Positions 1 to 7,710 of a DNA stretch of 45,788 nucleotides are shown here, in pieces. Within the stretch, counting starts at the first letter, position 1. Each line of letters opens with the position of its first letter. The DNA is from a virus. Location of the stretch: positions 1 through 45,788 of IMG/VR virus record IMGVR_UViG_3300046048_000634; one strand, written 5' to 3'. The notes beneath the pieces are model-generated. The model ran no database searches, was not told the origin of the DNA, and worked only from the letters and a program-made list of their open reading frames with translations. A program made the translations under genes and the position numbers.

Positions 1-389
1 AACGAAGTGCCGTCCTGGATGATGATGTCATCGAACCTCGCAAATGGACCATCGCGCAGGGGGGCCAGAACCTGCACGCAAAGCGTGTCGAGCATTGTCT
101 GGAACACAGCCTGCATCAGCCGAGGGAAACACGGCGTATCCAACTTCTCGTAGTACGGTTTGTAGTGCACGGAGCACTCCTGGTCGAAGTTGAAGTCGCG
201 AACCAGGTCGGCAATCGTCTCGATATCGTGCCCTGCGAGCGATTTGAGGAGACTCGGGACGAACCGATCCGCGGTAATCGTGCGCTCCCGGATTACAAAC
301 CCACTGTCTTCACCAAGTCGTCGAAGTGTGGAGCGGCCCACGGTCTGTTGCAGTTGTTGAGAAACTAGACGAATCTGTCGCTCGTGCAC
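1..389 (-). CDS. IS4-family transposase, N-terminal part (cut by window edge)
   Basis: The frame is open from a GTG at 389 to base 1 with no stop (129 codons visible). AAAGGAGG lies six bases upstream of the GTG and decides this start. The visible end reads FDDIIIQDGTS, which matches the region around the first catalytic Asp of IS4-type DDE transposases; the preceding 110 residues are helical, as in that family's N-terminal DNA-binding region. The rest of the element is outside the window, so terminal inverted repeats and intactness cannot be judged. The identification rests on motif resemblance alone. Confidence 0.72.
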   Translation of the reverse strand, partial: MHERQIRLVSQQLQQTVGRSTLRRLGEDSGFVIRERTITADRFVPSLLKSLAGHDIETIADLVRDFNFDQECSVHYKPYYEKLDTPCFPRLMQAVFQTMLDTLCVQVLAPLRDGPFARFDDIIIQDGTS

Positions 390-1074
390 GGGTTGCCTCC
401 TTTGGTGGTTTGGCGATTACCTCTGGAGGTAACCCGTTGCCGATCTTCAGGAAAGCCCTGTCGTCGCCGAGCCGCGCGGCTAAAGATCCTGCCTATGAGG
501 TATGCGTAGTCTGCCGGTAAAATCGTACCTGATTTTCTATCGGCCTCTCGAAAATGGGATCGAGGTCGTGCGTGTACTCAGCGGTTACCGAGACATCGAA
601 TCTCTGTTCTGACCTCCAATCCTGGAGCCGTGCGACGCCCAATGAAAAAAGACGGCCGGCGCCGCTACAAGCTCGGCGCAGGTGGGTAGCACAGCACGCC
701 TACGCAGTGGGGGTTTTAGGGTTTGAACGCATGTTGTCGAAGCGGCGACCCGAGCGCAGGCGCGGCGGCGGCGCAGCCGCCGTGCGCCGCAGCGAGGGCC
801 TTGCGGCCGTCTTTCGTTGGGTGACAGCCGCCTTCTCATTCTGGCCAAACACGCGTAACACACTGTCAGGACAGGGGTTTTCGTTGGTCTGGATCGGCAG
901 CCCGGGCGAGAGCGTGGGGCGGCGCTCGAACTCGACGTCGGTTATGGACCGACCGCCCCCTGCGCTGCGACACGAGCAGCCCGGGCGAGAGTGTGGGGGC
1001 GGCGCTCGACCTCGAAGACAGCGATGGACCGACCGCCCCCTGCAAGTGACATCCGGCGCCGCCAGGAGGATGCC
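390..1074. other. Gene-poor interval
   Basis: I see no convincing coding region here. The open frames present (for example 554-1090 and 585-863) are arginine-rich, lack ribosome-binding sites and look like shadows of high GC content. The interval presumably contains one end of the insertion sequence whose transposase starts at 389. It also holds a short GC hairpin (stem GGCGGC 767-772 with GCCGCC 776-781) and the tandem repeat at 898-1043. Confidence 0.5.
898..1043. repeat. Imperfect tandem duplication, unit about 79 bp
   Basis: Two adjacent copies begin at 898 and 977. Both open with CAGCCCGGGCGAGAG and both close with ATGGACCGACCGCCCCCTGC (ending near 963 and 1043). Between these they differ by a few substitutions and one inserted G. 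The second copy ends about 30 bases upstream of the small ORF at 1075. Its function is unknown; it may be a regulatory duplication or replication slippage. Confidence 0.8.
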
Positions 1075-1230
1075 ATGCTGGACCAGCTGATTCACGACCT
1101 CGAGGTCGCCCTACTCGCTTGCCGTCGGTACCAGGCCGAGCCCCACGAGCTCAATCGCCGGGTGATGGCGGAGGCGGTTCGGCGGCTGGGGGGGCCTCCC
1201 AGCCAACCGGGTCGAACTCGGGAAGGGTGA
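1075..1230 (+). CDS. Small hypothetical protein (51 aa)
   Basis: ATG at 1075 has AGGAGG five bases upstream, the strongest start signal in this flank. The product begins MLDQLIHDLEVALLACRR and looks like one or two amphipathic helices followed by a basic, Pro/Gly-rich tail. It overlaps the 3' end of the convergent membrane-protein gene by 80 bases, so one of the two ends may be misjudged. I recognise no family. Confidence 0.4.
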   Translation: MLDQLIHDLEVALLACRRYQAEPHELNRRVMAEAVRRLGGPPSQPGRTREG

Positions 1231-1954
1231 CAGCGTGTGCCCGCCCTAGCTTGGCCAGGCGTTCATGGAGCGAGTAGAACCCCGCCGCGTTGGACACCAT
1301 CCTGTATTCAGCCCTCAAGCGCAGGCGCGTTCCCTCGTCCACGTTGGGAGCGAGGATTTCAATGGAGCGTTCCACGTACGTGCAGGCCCTGCGGACATAG
1401 CCATCCCTGGCCAAAAGGAGGCCCCCGTTTGCCGCCGTAAGAACTGAACCGAAGAACACCACCGTGGCGAAAGCCCGAACGCGGGAAGCCCTGCGCACCA
1501 TTCCCCCTAGACGCAGATCAAGGTTGGAGTACTCCAGTTGCTCGTCGTCGTGTTCCTCGTCACCGGGTGCTTTGTCTTGTCCGTCGTTGGCTGCCCCGCC
1601 AGCCTCCTCGGCCAACGCGAGGATCTGGGCTCGATCTGAGTTCACGTCCCACCAAAGCGCTCCAGCCAGAAGCGACGGCCCGAGAGTCAATGCGGCTAGG
1701 AACAGAAGGTACGGGATCACGGTAAGTTGATCCTGGTGTGCCTTTCCGATCTCGTGGTGAATGAAGTCGGCGTACGACACCGAGATCCCGGCCATCACCT
1801 CAAGCGAGAAATTGGCCACGAACAGGAGGGCGTCCCGAAGGGCGACGTCCCATAGGGCGTTCCCCAGGATCGCGAGGAAGAGAGTCCCCAGCACCCATCG
1901 CGTCTTGACTCCCAGCGGAGAACGGCCACGCCCGGGGATCTCGGCAGACGTCAT
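1151..1954 (-). CDS. Membrane protein of unknown function (267 aa)
   Basis: Three hydrophobic segments are visible, at about residues 20-50, 78-102 and 160-182. A long acidic cytoplasmic-type loop (about 105-150, rich in D/E) separates the second and third. The C-terminal 70 residues are soluble and end in a proline-rich tail. The start is ATG at 1954 with only a weak upstream purine stretch. I do not recognise the family. Position and composition suggest a host gene outside the phage. Confidence 0.65.
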   Translation of the reverse strand: MTSAEIPGRGRSPLGVKTRWVLGTLFLAILGNALWDVALRDALLFVANFSLEVMAGISVSYADFIHHEIGKAHQDQLTVIPYLLFLAALTLGPSLLAGALWWDVNSDRAQILALAEEAGGAANDGQDKAPGDEEHDDEQLEYSNLDLRLGGMVRRASRVRAFATVVFFGSVLTAANGGLLLARDGYVRRACTYVERSIEILAPNVDEGTRLRLRAEYRMVSNAAGFYSLHERLAKLGRAHAVTLPEFDPVGWEAPPAAEPPPPSPGD

Positions 1955-2134
1955 CGCAGCTGTCTATCAGAGACCCGGGCTGCGGAAAAGATGGAGGCGG
2001 TGCCGACCACCCCTTACGTGGAGGGACCTACCCCCGCCCGCTCCTGCCACCCTCAGGCTTGCCGGGGATGAACGGCTCCGGCAGCCGACGCGAGCTCGAC
2101 CGCGGTCGCGCCGGTCAACATCGATACGGGATGG

Positions 2135-2536
2135 TCAGCGCACCGCATCCAGAGCCGCGCGCACGGCGGACATGAGCTGTTGCATCGTGAACGGCTTCTC
2201 GAGGAGTAGTGCGTCCGCACCAAGAGCACCGCTCAAAATGGCGGTCTCCGCCGGGTAGCCCGAAGTGTAGAGGACTCGAGTCTCTGGGTGAATGCGGCCG
2301 AGACCCTCGGCCAGGTGACTGCCGTCCATCCGGGGCATCATCACGTCGGTCACCAGGAGGTGAATCTCGTCCGCGTGTTGCTGTGCGTTCTGCAGCGCAA
2401 CTTGGCCGCTGGGAGCCCTAAGGACGTTGTACCCTGCGCGCGACAGCACGCGCGAGATAAAGGTCAGCAGCTGACAGTCATCGTCAACGACCAACACCGT
2501 CTCAACGCCCCGACACGGTGAGTCCCCGCGGCCCAC
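2135..2536 (-). CDS. Receiver-domain (CheY-like) response regulator
   Basis: A single receiver domain fills the protein. VLVVDDD supplies the acidic pocket, LLVTDVMMPRMDG carries the phospho-acceptor Asp, YTSG supplies the conserved Thr/Ser, and LLEKPF supplies the Lys. There is no output domain, so it would act by protein contact in a phosphorelay. The first ten residues resemble the linker that precedes C-terminal receivers of hybrid histidine kinases, but an in-frame TAG lies just before the GTG start at 2536. It is therefore either a free-standing receiver or a remnant of a truncated hybrid kinase. It is probably host DNA. Confidence 0.8.
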   Translation of the reverse strand: MGRGDSPCRGVETVLVVDDDCQLLTFISRVLSRAGYNVLRAPSGQVALQNAQQHADEIHLLVTDVMMPRMDGSHLAEGLGRIHPETRVLYTSGYPAETAILSGALGADALLLEKPFTMQQLMSAVRAALDAVR

Positions 2537-2584
2537 GATCTACCCACCTCAAATCGCCCCATGCCCACCGCTGAGTATACGGAC

Positions 2585-2615
2585 CGCCCCTCCACTCGAC
2601 AAGGGCGGAGGGGCG
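2585..2615. terminator. GC-rich hairpin, possible bidirectional terminator
   Basis: CGCCCCTCC (2585-2593) pairs perfectly with GGAGGGGCG (2607-2615) across a 13-base loop. It lies between the receiver gene and the end of the phage late operon. There is no clear U-tract, so termination activity is an inference from position. Confidence 0.4.
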
Positions 2616-2644
2616 CGCCTACAATCGAGCGGGGCTAGGCCCCA

Positions 2645-2691
2645 GGGCGGCCGGCGACCCCACCCCCTCCCCCCGGGGAAGTCGGCCGCCC
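2645..2691 (-). terminator. Hairpin just downstream of the endolysin stop codon
   Basis: GGGCGGCCG (2645-2653) pairs with CGGCCGCCC (2683-2691). The loop is C-rich on the plus strand and contains a second short GC stem. It lies a few bases past the endolysin stop on the minus strand, where a late-operon terminator is expected. No T-run follows. Confidence 0.4.
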
Positions 2692-2697
2692 GCTTGG

Positions 2698-3321
2698 CTA
2701 CGCCCGATTGCTGCCCGAGGGCTCCGGCACCCCCTCGCAGTCGACCATGTCGTCGATCTCGTCGCCCATGCTGGCGAGCTCGGCGAGAGGGTCGTCGGTA
2801 GCGACTGGATGCGCGTGACGCGGCTCGAGCGATTGCACCGCAGTCACCAGCGCGTCGAGCAGCCGCCGGCCCCAGTTGCTGCCATAGACCGACCAGCGCG
2901 GGAGGCTCGTGTAGTGCAGGAGCCGATGCAGGGCCATCTCCCGCAGCAGGCGCTCCGGGCGGGACCCCCAGGCTCGCCGCGCGGCCTCGAGGGTATTCGG
3001 GCCCGGGACGCCGTCCACCGCGGCGCCACAGGCCTCCTGGAGGCACCGCACCGCGCGCTCGACGCCCTGGTTGACGGCGGCATCGAATACCAAGAGGGCC
3101 AGCGGCGACGGCATGTGTTCGCATGCCGCCGGCGTCCAGTAGTCACGGCGGTAGATCTCGACGACGTCCTCGGGCGCGAGCGCGGCGATGTCGAGCTCGG
3201 GGTAGGCCCGCTTGCTGATCCCGTGGTTTGTCTCGCCGCCGGGGTCGCGCGGGTCGTTGATGTAGCCGCCCTCCCAGTGCAGGACGAAGGCCAGGGCGCG
3301 ATCGAAGGCTGAGAGGGTCAC
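2698..3321 (-). CDS. Endolysin: GH108-type peptidoglycan muramidase
   Basis: This 207-residue enzyme should cleave the glycan backbone of peptidoglycan at the end of the phage cycle. The N-terminus shows the GH108 signature: E17 in HWEGGY is the expected catalytic acid, followed by NDPRDPGGETNHGIS at about 22-36. The C-terminal part (about 90-185) fits the peptidoglycan-binding type 3 domain usual in this family. There is no signal peptide, so export depends on the holin encoded upstream. I place the start at GTG 3321 because the family homology begins there, GGAG lies upstream, and the GTG overlaps the TGA of the preceding gene. It is the last gene of the late operon. Confidence 0.88.
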   Translation of the reverse strand: MTLSAFDRALAFVLHWEGGYINDPRDPGGETNHGISKRAYPELDIAALAPEDVVEIYRRDYWTPAACEHMPSPLALLVFDAAVNQGVERAVRCLQEACGAAVDGVPGPNTLEAARRAWGSRPERLLREMALHRLLHYTSLPRWSVYGSNWGRRLLDALVTAVQSLEPRHAHPVATDDPLAELASMGDEIDDMVDCEGVPEPSGSNRA

Positions 3322-3512
3322 CAGGGCCTCCAACCGGCGGACCAGGCGGCGAGGACCCCACCGAGCGCCGCAGCGGCCGCCAGGACGCTGAGGATTGCGG
3401 CTACCACCCACCACGGAGGGTGATGGCATGGACAATCGCACCACGAGGCTGCGCAGGACTCATGGGCCGAGCGGCGGCAGGCGCGGCTTGTCTCTCCGGT
3501 GCCCATGGTCAC
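3318..3512 (-). CDS. Small Cys-rich single-span membrane protein, lysis cassette
   Basis: The protein has 64 residues. A short N-terminal part contains several Cys and His residues (HESC, WCDCPCHH) and is followed by one hydrophobic segment at about 34-58. Its GTG start overlaps the stop of the upstream lipoprotein gene and its TGA overlaps the endolysin GTG, so translation is probably coupled on both sides. A second holin, antiholin or lysis accessory role fits this position. No family is recognised. Confidence 0.55.
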   Translation of the reverse strand: MTMGTGETSRACRRSAHESCAASWCDCPCHHPPWWVVAAILSVLAAAAALGGVLAAWSAGWRPW

Positions 3513-3931
3513 CGCCCCGCGGCCGAGCCGACGCCCCAGACGATCAGCACCGTCGCGCCGGCGCCGGCGGCGAAGCCCGCGGCCCCGATCAGCAGGCGGC
3601 CCTCCGCCGAGTCCCAGAACGACGGCGCGGAGGCCGCGACCACCTCCGCCAGGCGCGCCTCGAGGGAGCGCGCGTCACTGTCCCGCACCAGGAGCTTCTC
3701 GAGGTCGATCCGGTGCAGCAGGTAGGACTTGGGGAAGGCGAGGAGCTCGCCGGTGCGCGCGTCGATGCCCTTGGCCTCGAGGACCAGCGCCGGCGGGTAG
3801 TGGTCGGGCCAGCCCTCCGGGGGTGGGAGCTCGAGCGCCGGCGAGGCGGCCGGGGCGGGCGGTGCCGCCGGCGACGCCGCGCAGCTACAGATCAGCGAGC
3901 AGGCTAGTAACGTCGTCGAGAAGCTCCGCAT
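3509..3931 (-). CDS. Putative spanin-like lipoprotein with C-terminal membrane anchor
   Basis: The 140-residue product starts MRSFSTTLLACSLICSC, with lipobox-like sequences ending at C11 or C17. A proline/alanine-rich segment follows (about 20-45), then a helical middle. A strongly hydrophobic stretch lies at about 112-135. An outer-membrane lipoprotein joined to an inner-membrane C-terminal helix is the layout of unimolecular spanins such as phage T1 gp11. Alternatively, the proline-rich lipoprotein start inside the upstream coiled-coil gene resembles an Rz/Rz1 pair. Either way a role in outer-membrane disruption is plausible, but there is no direct proof. Confidence 0.55.
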   Translation of the reverse strand: MRSFSTTLLACSLICSCAASPAAPPAPAASPALELPPPEGWPDHYPPALVLEAKGIDARTGELLAFPKSYLLHRIDLEKLLVRDSDARSLEARLAEVVAASAPSFWDSAEGRLLIGAAGFAAGAGATVLIVWGVGSAAGR

Positions 3932-4127
3932 CGGGCTTGCTCCTTGCTTCGACCCGCGCCCGCACGCCCGACAGCTGGGCGGCGAGGGCGGCGTTGGCGA
4001 GCTCGAGCTCGGCGTTGCGTCGCCGGGCCGCGCCGAGGATCAGGTAGAGGACCAGGATCCAGATCCCCGCCCCGCCAGCGAGGATCAGGACCAGGTACAC
4101 GAGCCCCTTAATCGTCGCGGGGTCCAT
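3885..4127 (-). CDS. Small membrane protein with coiled coil, i-spanin-like
   Basis: The protein has 80 residues: one N-terminal membrane helix (about 8-33), an RRR stop-transfer patch, then a heptad-rich helix (about 36-62) and an acidic end. This layout matches inner-membrane spanins of the Rz type, although short holin-like proteins share it. The ATG at 4127 overlaps the stop of the holin gene, and the next gene begins 47 bases before this one ends. That nested arrangement is common for spanin pairs. Confidence 0.55.
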   Translation of the reverse strand: MDPATIKGLVYLVLILAGGAGIWILVLYLILGAARRRNAELELANAALAAQLSGVRARVEARSKPDAELLDDVTSLLADL

Positions 4128-4564
4128 CAGCCCTCGGCCGCGACCTTGCGCGTCACCGAGTGACCGAGGATGGCCTCGACGACGACCTCGTGACCAAACA
4201 CGGCGCTTGGTCCGCTCAGCAGTCCGACGACGACCGCCTCGAGCCACGGTACGCCGCCGGCGATCGACGCCAGGATGCCGGCGACGCCGCCCAGGACGAT
4301 CGGAATCACGACGCGCCAACGGGCGGGGATCTTCCGCACCAGGGCCCCGGTCCACTCGGCCTTGAAGAGCTGCACCAAGATGGTGATCACCGTCGACGCG
4401 ATGGCGATCGCCTGACCGGCCCGGACGGCGTTGATCAAGTCGCCAACGCTCTGGCCGATGTCGCCGGCGCCGTCGCCCTGGGCGAGCGCGATGACGGGAA
4501 CGAGCAGCAGAGCGGCGAGCATGCAGGCCGCCGCAGCGGCGAGCAGGGCGCGTGTGACTTTCAT
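4127..4564 (-). CDS. Putative holin
   Basis: The 145-residue protein has a cleavable-looking signal sequence (AAAAACMLAALLLVPVIALA then Q) and three further hydrophobic stretches at about 48-66, 84-105 and 108-125. Such proteins form the membrane lesions that release the endolysin. Its place directly ahead of small membrane proteins and the GH108 lysin supports this. GAGGAGA lies upstream of ATG 4564, which overlaps the previous stop as ATGA. The assignment is by topology and context. Confidence 0.6.
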   Translation of the reverse strand: MKVTRALLAAAAACMLAALLLVPVIALAQGDGAGDIGQSVGDLINAVRAGQAIAIASTVITILVQLFKAEWTGALVRKIPARWRVVIPIVLGGVAGILASIAGGVPWLEAVVVGLLSGPSAVFGHEVVVEAILGHSVTRKVAAEG

Positions 4565-4893
4565 GATTCTCTCCTCAGTTTGGTTTCGAGCCGGACCACC
4601 TCGACCCGGACCTCGGTTAGCTTCTCGGCTTGGATCCTCACCTGCTCGGCCAGCGTCTTGGTCGAGTCGCGCAGGTCGCGCGTTGCGTCGGTCTGGTACC
4701 TCAATGCCTCGGCGATCCCCGCGTGCGCGGCGTCGGTTGCATCGGCGTGGGATCTGATCTGTTTGTGGATGGCCCCGAGTGTCGTCGCCGACGCGCCGTT
4801 GCTCTTGCCCCGAATGCTCTGCACCACGTCGTGCACCGCCTTGCCGATGTAGAGGCCGGCGGCTCCAATCATGGCGTAGTCGGTGGGGGTCAC
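4561..4893 (-). CDS. Coiled-coil phage protein with possible membrane-associating N-terminus
   Basis: This 110-residue protein has a short moderately hydrophobic N-terminal segment (DYAMIGAAGLYIGKAV) followed by about 60 residues of continuous heptad-patterned helix. GTG 4893 overlaps the upstream stop as GTGA, which sets the start. The position beside the holin suggests a lysis or virion accessory role. No family is recognised. Confidence 0.55.
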   Translation of the reverse strand: MTPTDYAMIGAAGLYIGKAVHDVVQSIRGKSNGASATTLGAIHKQIRSHADATDAAHAGIAEALRYQTDATRDLRDSTKTLAEQVRIQAEKLTEVRVEVVRLETKLRRES

Positions 4894-5624
4894 TGCGGGT
4901 CGAGCTCCTCGTCGGTGGGAAACGGTTTCAGGTGCGCAGTCTTTGCCCACGCCTGCCCCTTGCCGCGGTCGGTGCAATAGACCATTTTCGAGGTGCCGGT
5001 CGGGGAGCACGTCGCCAAGTCGCCGTTGGGCAGCACGCCGCCCTGCCCGGGCTTGTATTCCAGCCCATGCCGGCACCGTGTGATGCCATCGCCCTGCAGC
5101 CAGCAATCGTTGACGCCGCGGAACATCGCCGAGCACTGCGCCGGCGTGAAATCTGGATCGGCGAGGCAATGGGCCGGCGCCTCGAGCATCCCCTCCCAGA
5201 ACCGGATCGCGCCGTCCAGTGGTCCGGTGGCGCCGGCGCTTTCGGCCGCAGCCTGCCGCCACCCGACGGCGAAGTAACTGCCGGTGTCGATCATGTAGAG
5301 CCGAGCGCCGGCGACGAGCGGCGAGCGCACCCAGCGATAGACCGCGCCGGTGCCGGCCCAGGGGATCGAACACTCGCCGTCGATCTCGCAGTCGCCGAGG
5401 ATCCGCTTGCTCGTCACCGACGGCACGGGCGTGCCCACCTGAACGACGACGAACAGCGGTTGCCGCCCGCGGGTCACGGCCTCGCGTCCGACGTGGGACC
5501 ATTCCATGTGTGTGAACGGTCGCGCCTGGGCTTGGTTGGCGTCGCGCAACGCCTCGGAGAGTGTCGCGCCTGCGGTCACGCCTGCGATCGTTGCCGCGGC
5601 GAGTAGCTGTAGTCGCTGCTTCAT
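4890..5624 (-). CDS. Exported Cys-containing protein of unknown function (244 aa)
   Basis: A signal peptide is apparent (MKQRLQLLAAATIAGVTAGA). The mature part has about eight cysteines (CEID, ECS, HCL, QCS, DCW, RCRHG, TCS, YCTD), suggesting disulphide bonding in the periplasm or outside the cell. Tryptophans and tyrosines are frequent. ATG 5624 overlaps the stop of the LamG-type gene as ATGA. A cell-surface or virion-tip role is possible; no family is recognised. Confidence 0.65.
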   Translation of the reverse strand: MKQRLQLLAAATIAGVTAGATLSEALRDANQAQARPFTHMEWSHVGREAVTRGRQPLFVVVQVGTPVPSVTSKRILGDCEIDGECSIPWAGTGAVYRWVRSPLVAGARLYMIDTGSYFAVGWRQAAAESAGATGPLDGAIRFWEGMLEAPAHCLADPDFTPAQCSAMFRGVNDCWLQGDGITRCRHGLEYKPGQGGVLPNGDLATCSPTGTSKMVYCTDRGKGQAWAKTAHLKPFPTDEELDPQ

Positions 5625-7699
5625 GGTGCCCTCACTCGCGGATAGATCGTGACTTCGTCGATGTAGCCATTGAACTGTGCGGTCCCTGACGCGCTAGAGC
5701 CGATGCCGATCGTTTCGATCACGGTCGATGGGTTGACGCTCGTGTCCTGAGCCTCCTGCGTCGTTCCGTTGTAGATTCGCAGATCGTTGAGCGTCCAGGT
5801 AAAGGTGGTCGTGTGGGTCGCGCCGTCCAGGACGTCGGTGGTCCCATCCGCAATCCCATCATTGGCGACGTTCCAGAGTCGAGCGCGCGGGAGATTTGTG
5901 TTTCGGACAAACGTGGTCTGCGACTGCACCACCCCAACTGTCCCCCATTTCTGCACCAACGCCAGATCTAACTGCGCGTCCAATGGGGCGATCGACCGAT
6001 AGGTGATTGTGAAAGTCCCCTGGCCGGTGGCACCGTCCGCATCGTTGCCGGTGTTGGCTACAAATTCGAGCACGTCGGGCTCGCGAGTGCATGTCGACAC
6101 CGCGCCGGACTCGCACAGCGGCGTCGGACGGTCGCCCTCCTCAACTTGCGCGCTGTCGAAATAGACCATATCGCTCACGGCATCGCCCGTGACTGTGCAG
6201 TCCCCGTCTCCGTCACAGGCGTAGAAGCGGACGCCGGTTGCGGCCGTGCCATCGGCAAACGACGTGCCGATCCAACACCAGCCGCTCGCCTGTGGGATTG
6301 CAAACACCGTCAGCGGCGCCGCGCCGAAGTTGTTTTGGGTGCCGTCGCAATTGGTAATGTCGATGTATGCGCCGGCCGCTAGCCCTAGCACGTAGATGGC
6401 CGCCCACGGATGCGTCCCGGGCTTGGCCGAAACGCTCACGGTCAAGGGCTTTCCCGCCACGGGGGTGAACAATTGTTGAAGGAATTTCGCGCCGTCGACG
6501 GCGGTGCCGACCGCCCCGTCTCCTGTGTCATGGATGCTCGACGGCGATCCGTTGCCTGACGTGGTGACGGTCGTGCAGCCGCTGCACGTCCATGCCCCGG
6601 AGAAATCGGTCGCGTCCAGGATCAGATTCTCGATCGCGCCAAGTGGGTAGTATTCGCCGCCGATGGTGTTCAGCAGGTGGGGTCCGACGGTGAACCGCGC
6701 GCCATTCTTCCACACTGTCTGAAGGGAATCGCGCGTCGCAGTGCTCGGCAGTGGGTCGCCCCAGGCGACATCAGGATAGGTGCCGGTCAGCATCGCCTCG
6801 CGCTCGGCCGCCACCACCGCCCATTGCGCTGGGCCGCTGGCGCCGGCTGCAAACCAGTCATCTAGCGCCCAGATCTCGAAATGGGCTAACCGCCCGGTCA
6901 TCCAGCTCGCGACCCCGCCAGTCCGCGATCCGAGAGTGAACGTATCGCCATTGTCGAGAGTCGCCGCTGCTGTCGACATATTTGCGCCGGTGCCGGACGC
7001 GTCGCCGTTAAGGTACCACTGGCAACCGTTCGCAGAATTCTCATCGCGATTCACGAATACAAGCCCGTTATAGATTGACCCGACGCTTGCCGACGAGGCC
7101 CCGCTGTCGCACGCGACCGAGCCGCCGCCTTGGTCGATCGTCAACCGAAACTGGTCGCTGCTCATGTGCACGACGTCATAGCCCGGGCTTCCCGAACCGG
7201 TCCGCGTCGAAGCCATGAGCGCGATCGCCGCCGCGTACTCCCCGAAGAATTCGATCGCGATGTCCTCGGTTGCGATCTGCGCTATCAGTCCTGAGCTGGC
7301 AGCAAAGCTAGACGCGCCATCGAAGTAGACCGACCGATCAGCGGCTCCGGCCGAAGGGATCTCTTGGTCGAGTGTTGGCGAACCGCTCTTGGTGAGCGTG
7401 TCGGCGTCGATGCCGCTGCACTCCCAGTCTGTCCCGGCCGCGTTCTTGGCGTCGCACCTGAGCAGTGATGTCGTCTCCTTGTTGTTGACCCGCATCCGTC
7501 TGGGAAGCGCGTCAATGCCTCTTCGCTCGAATAGGAGCTGGAGTGACGGCCCGGCCGCATCGCGCGGGCGCATCAGATTGGAAAGGGCCTGTTGGCGCTC
7601 AAAACGCCGCAGCTCAAAGCGTGTGCGCTCGAATCCGCCCGGACCCGGTTCGACCGCTGCCAACGCGAGGACGCCGGCGACAATAGCGAGTGGCCGCAT
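5621..7699 (-). CDS. Large exported protein with LamG/concanavalin-like domains
   Basis: This 692-residue protein has a hydrophobic start (RPLAIVAGVLALAAV) like a signal peptide. Two regions look like LamG/ConA-type beta-sandwiches: about 115-285 (SVYFDGASSF, GRLAHFEIW) and about 555-690 (FTITYRSI, YIDEVTIYPR). Between them, about 360-540, lies a carbohydrate-binding-like beta domain (FSGAWTCSGC, VYFDSAQVEEGD). Such domains in phage tails bind host surface glycans. A Sec signal is unusual for a tail protein, so this may instead be displayed on the infected cell. It is coupled to the next gene by an ATGA overlap. Confidence 0.65.
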   Translation of the reverse strand: MRPLAIVAGVLALAAVEPGPGGFERTRFELRRFERQQALSNLMRPRDAAGPSLQLLFERRGIDALPRRMRVNNKETTSLLRCDAKNAAGTDWECSGIDADTLTKSGSPTLDQEIPSAGAADRSVYFDGASSFAASSGLIAQIATEDIAIEFFGEYAAAIALMASTRTGSGSPGYDVVHMSSDQFRLTIDQGGGSVACDSGASSASVGSIYNGLVFVNRDENSANGCQWYLNGDASGTGANMSTAAATLDNGDTFTLGSRTGGVASWMTGRLAHFEIWALDDWFAAGASGPAQWAVVAAEREAMLTGTYPDVAWGDPLPSTATRDSLQTVWKNGARFTVGPHLLNTIGGEYYPLGAIENLILDATDFSGAWTCSGCTTVTTSGNGSPSSIHDTGDGAVGTAVDGAKFLQQLFTPVAGKPLTVSVSAKPGTHPWAAIYVLGLAAGAYIDITNCDGTQNNFGAAPLTVFAIPQASGWCWIGTSFADGTAATGVRFYACDGDGDCTVTGDAVSDMVYFDSAQVEEGDRPTPLCESGAVSTCTREPDVLEFVANTGNDADGATGQGTFTITYRSIAPLDAQLDLALVQKWGTVGVVQSQTTFVRNTNLPRARLWNVANDGIADGTTDVLDGATHTTTFTWTLNDLRIYNGTTQEAQDTSVNPSTVIETIGIGSSASGTAQFNGYIDEVTIYPRVRAP

Positions 7700-7710
7700 G
7701 GCTCGCGTCC

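Noticed and set aside
554-1090. 178-codon plus-strand frame across the tandem repeat
   Set aside because: Low-complexity basic product, no ribosome-binding site, and repeated sequence inside; no sign of coding.
2549-3124. 191-codon minus-strand frame over the endolysin end
   Set aside because: Different frame from the endolysin, Arg/Gly-rich, and runs through the terminator hairpins.
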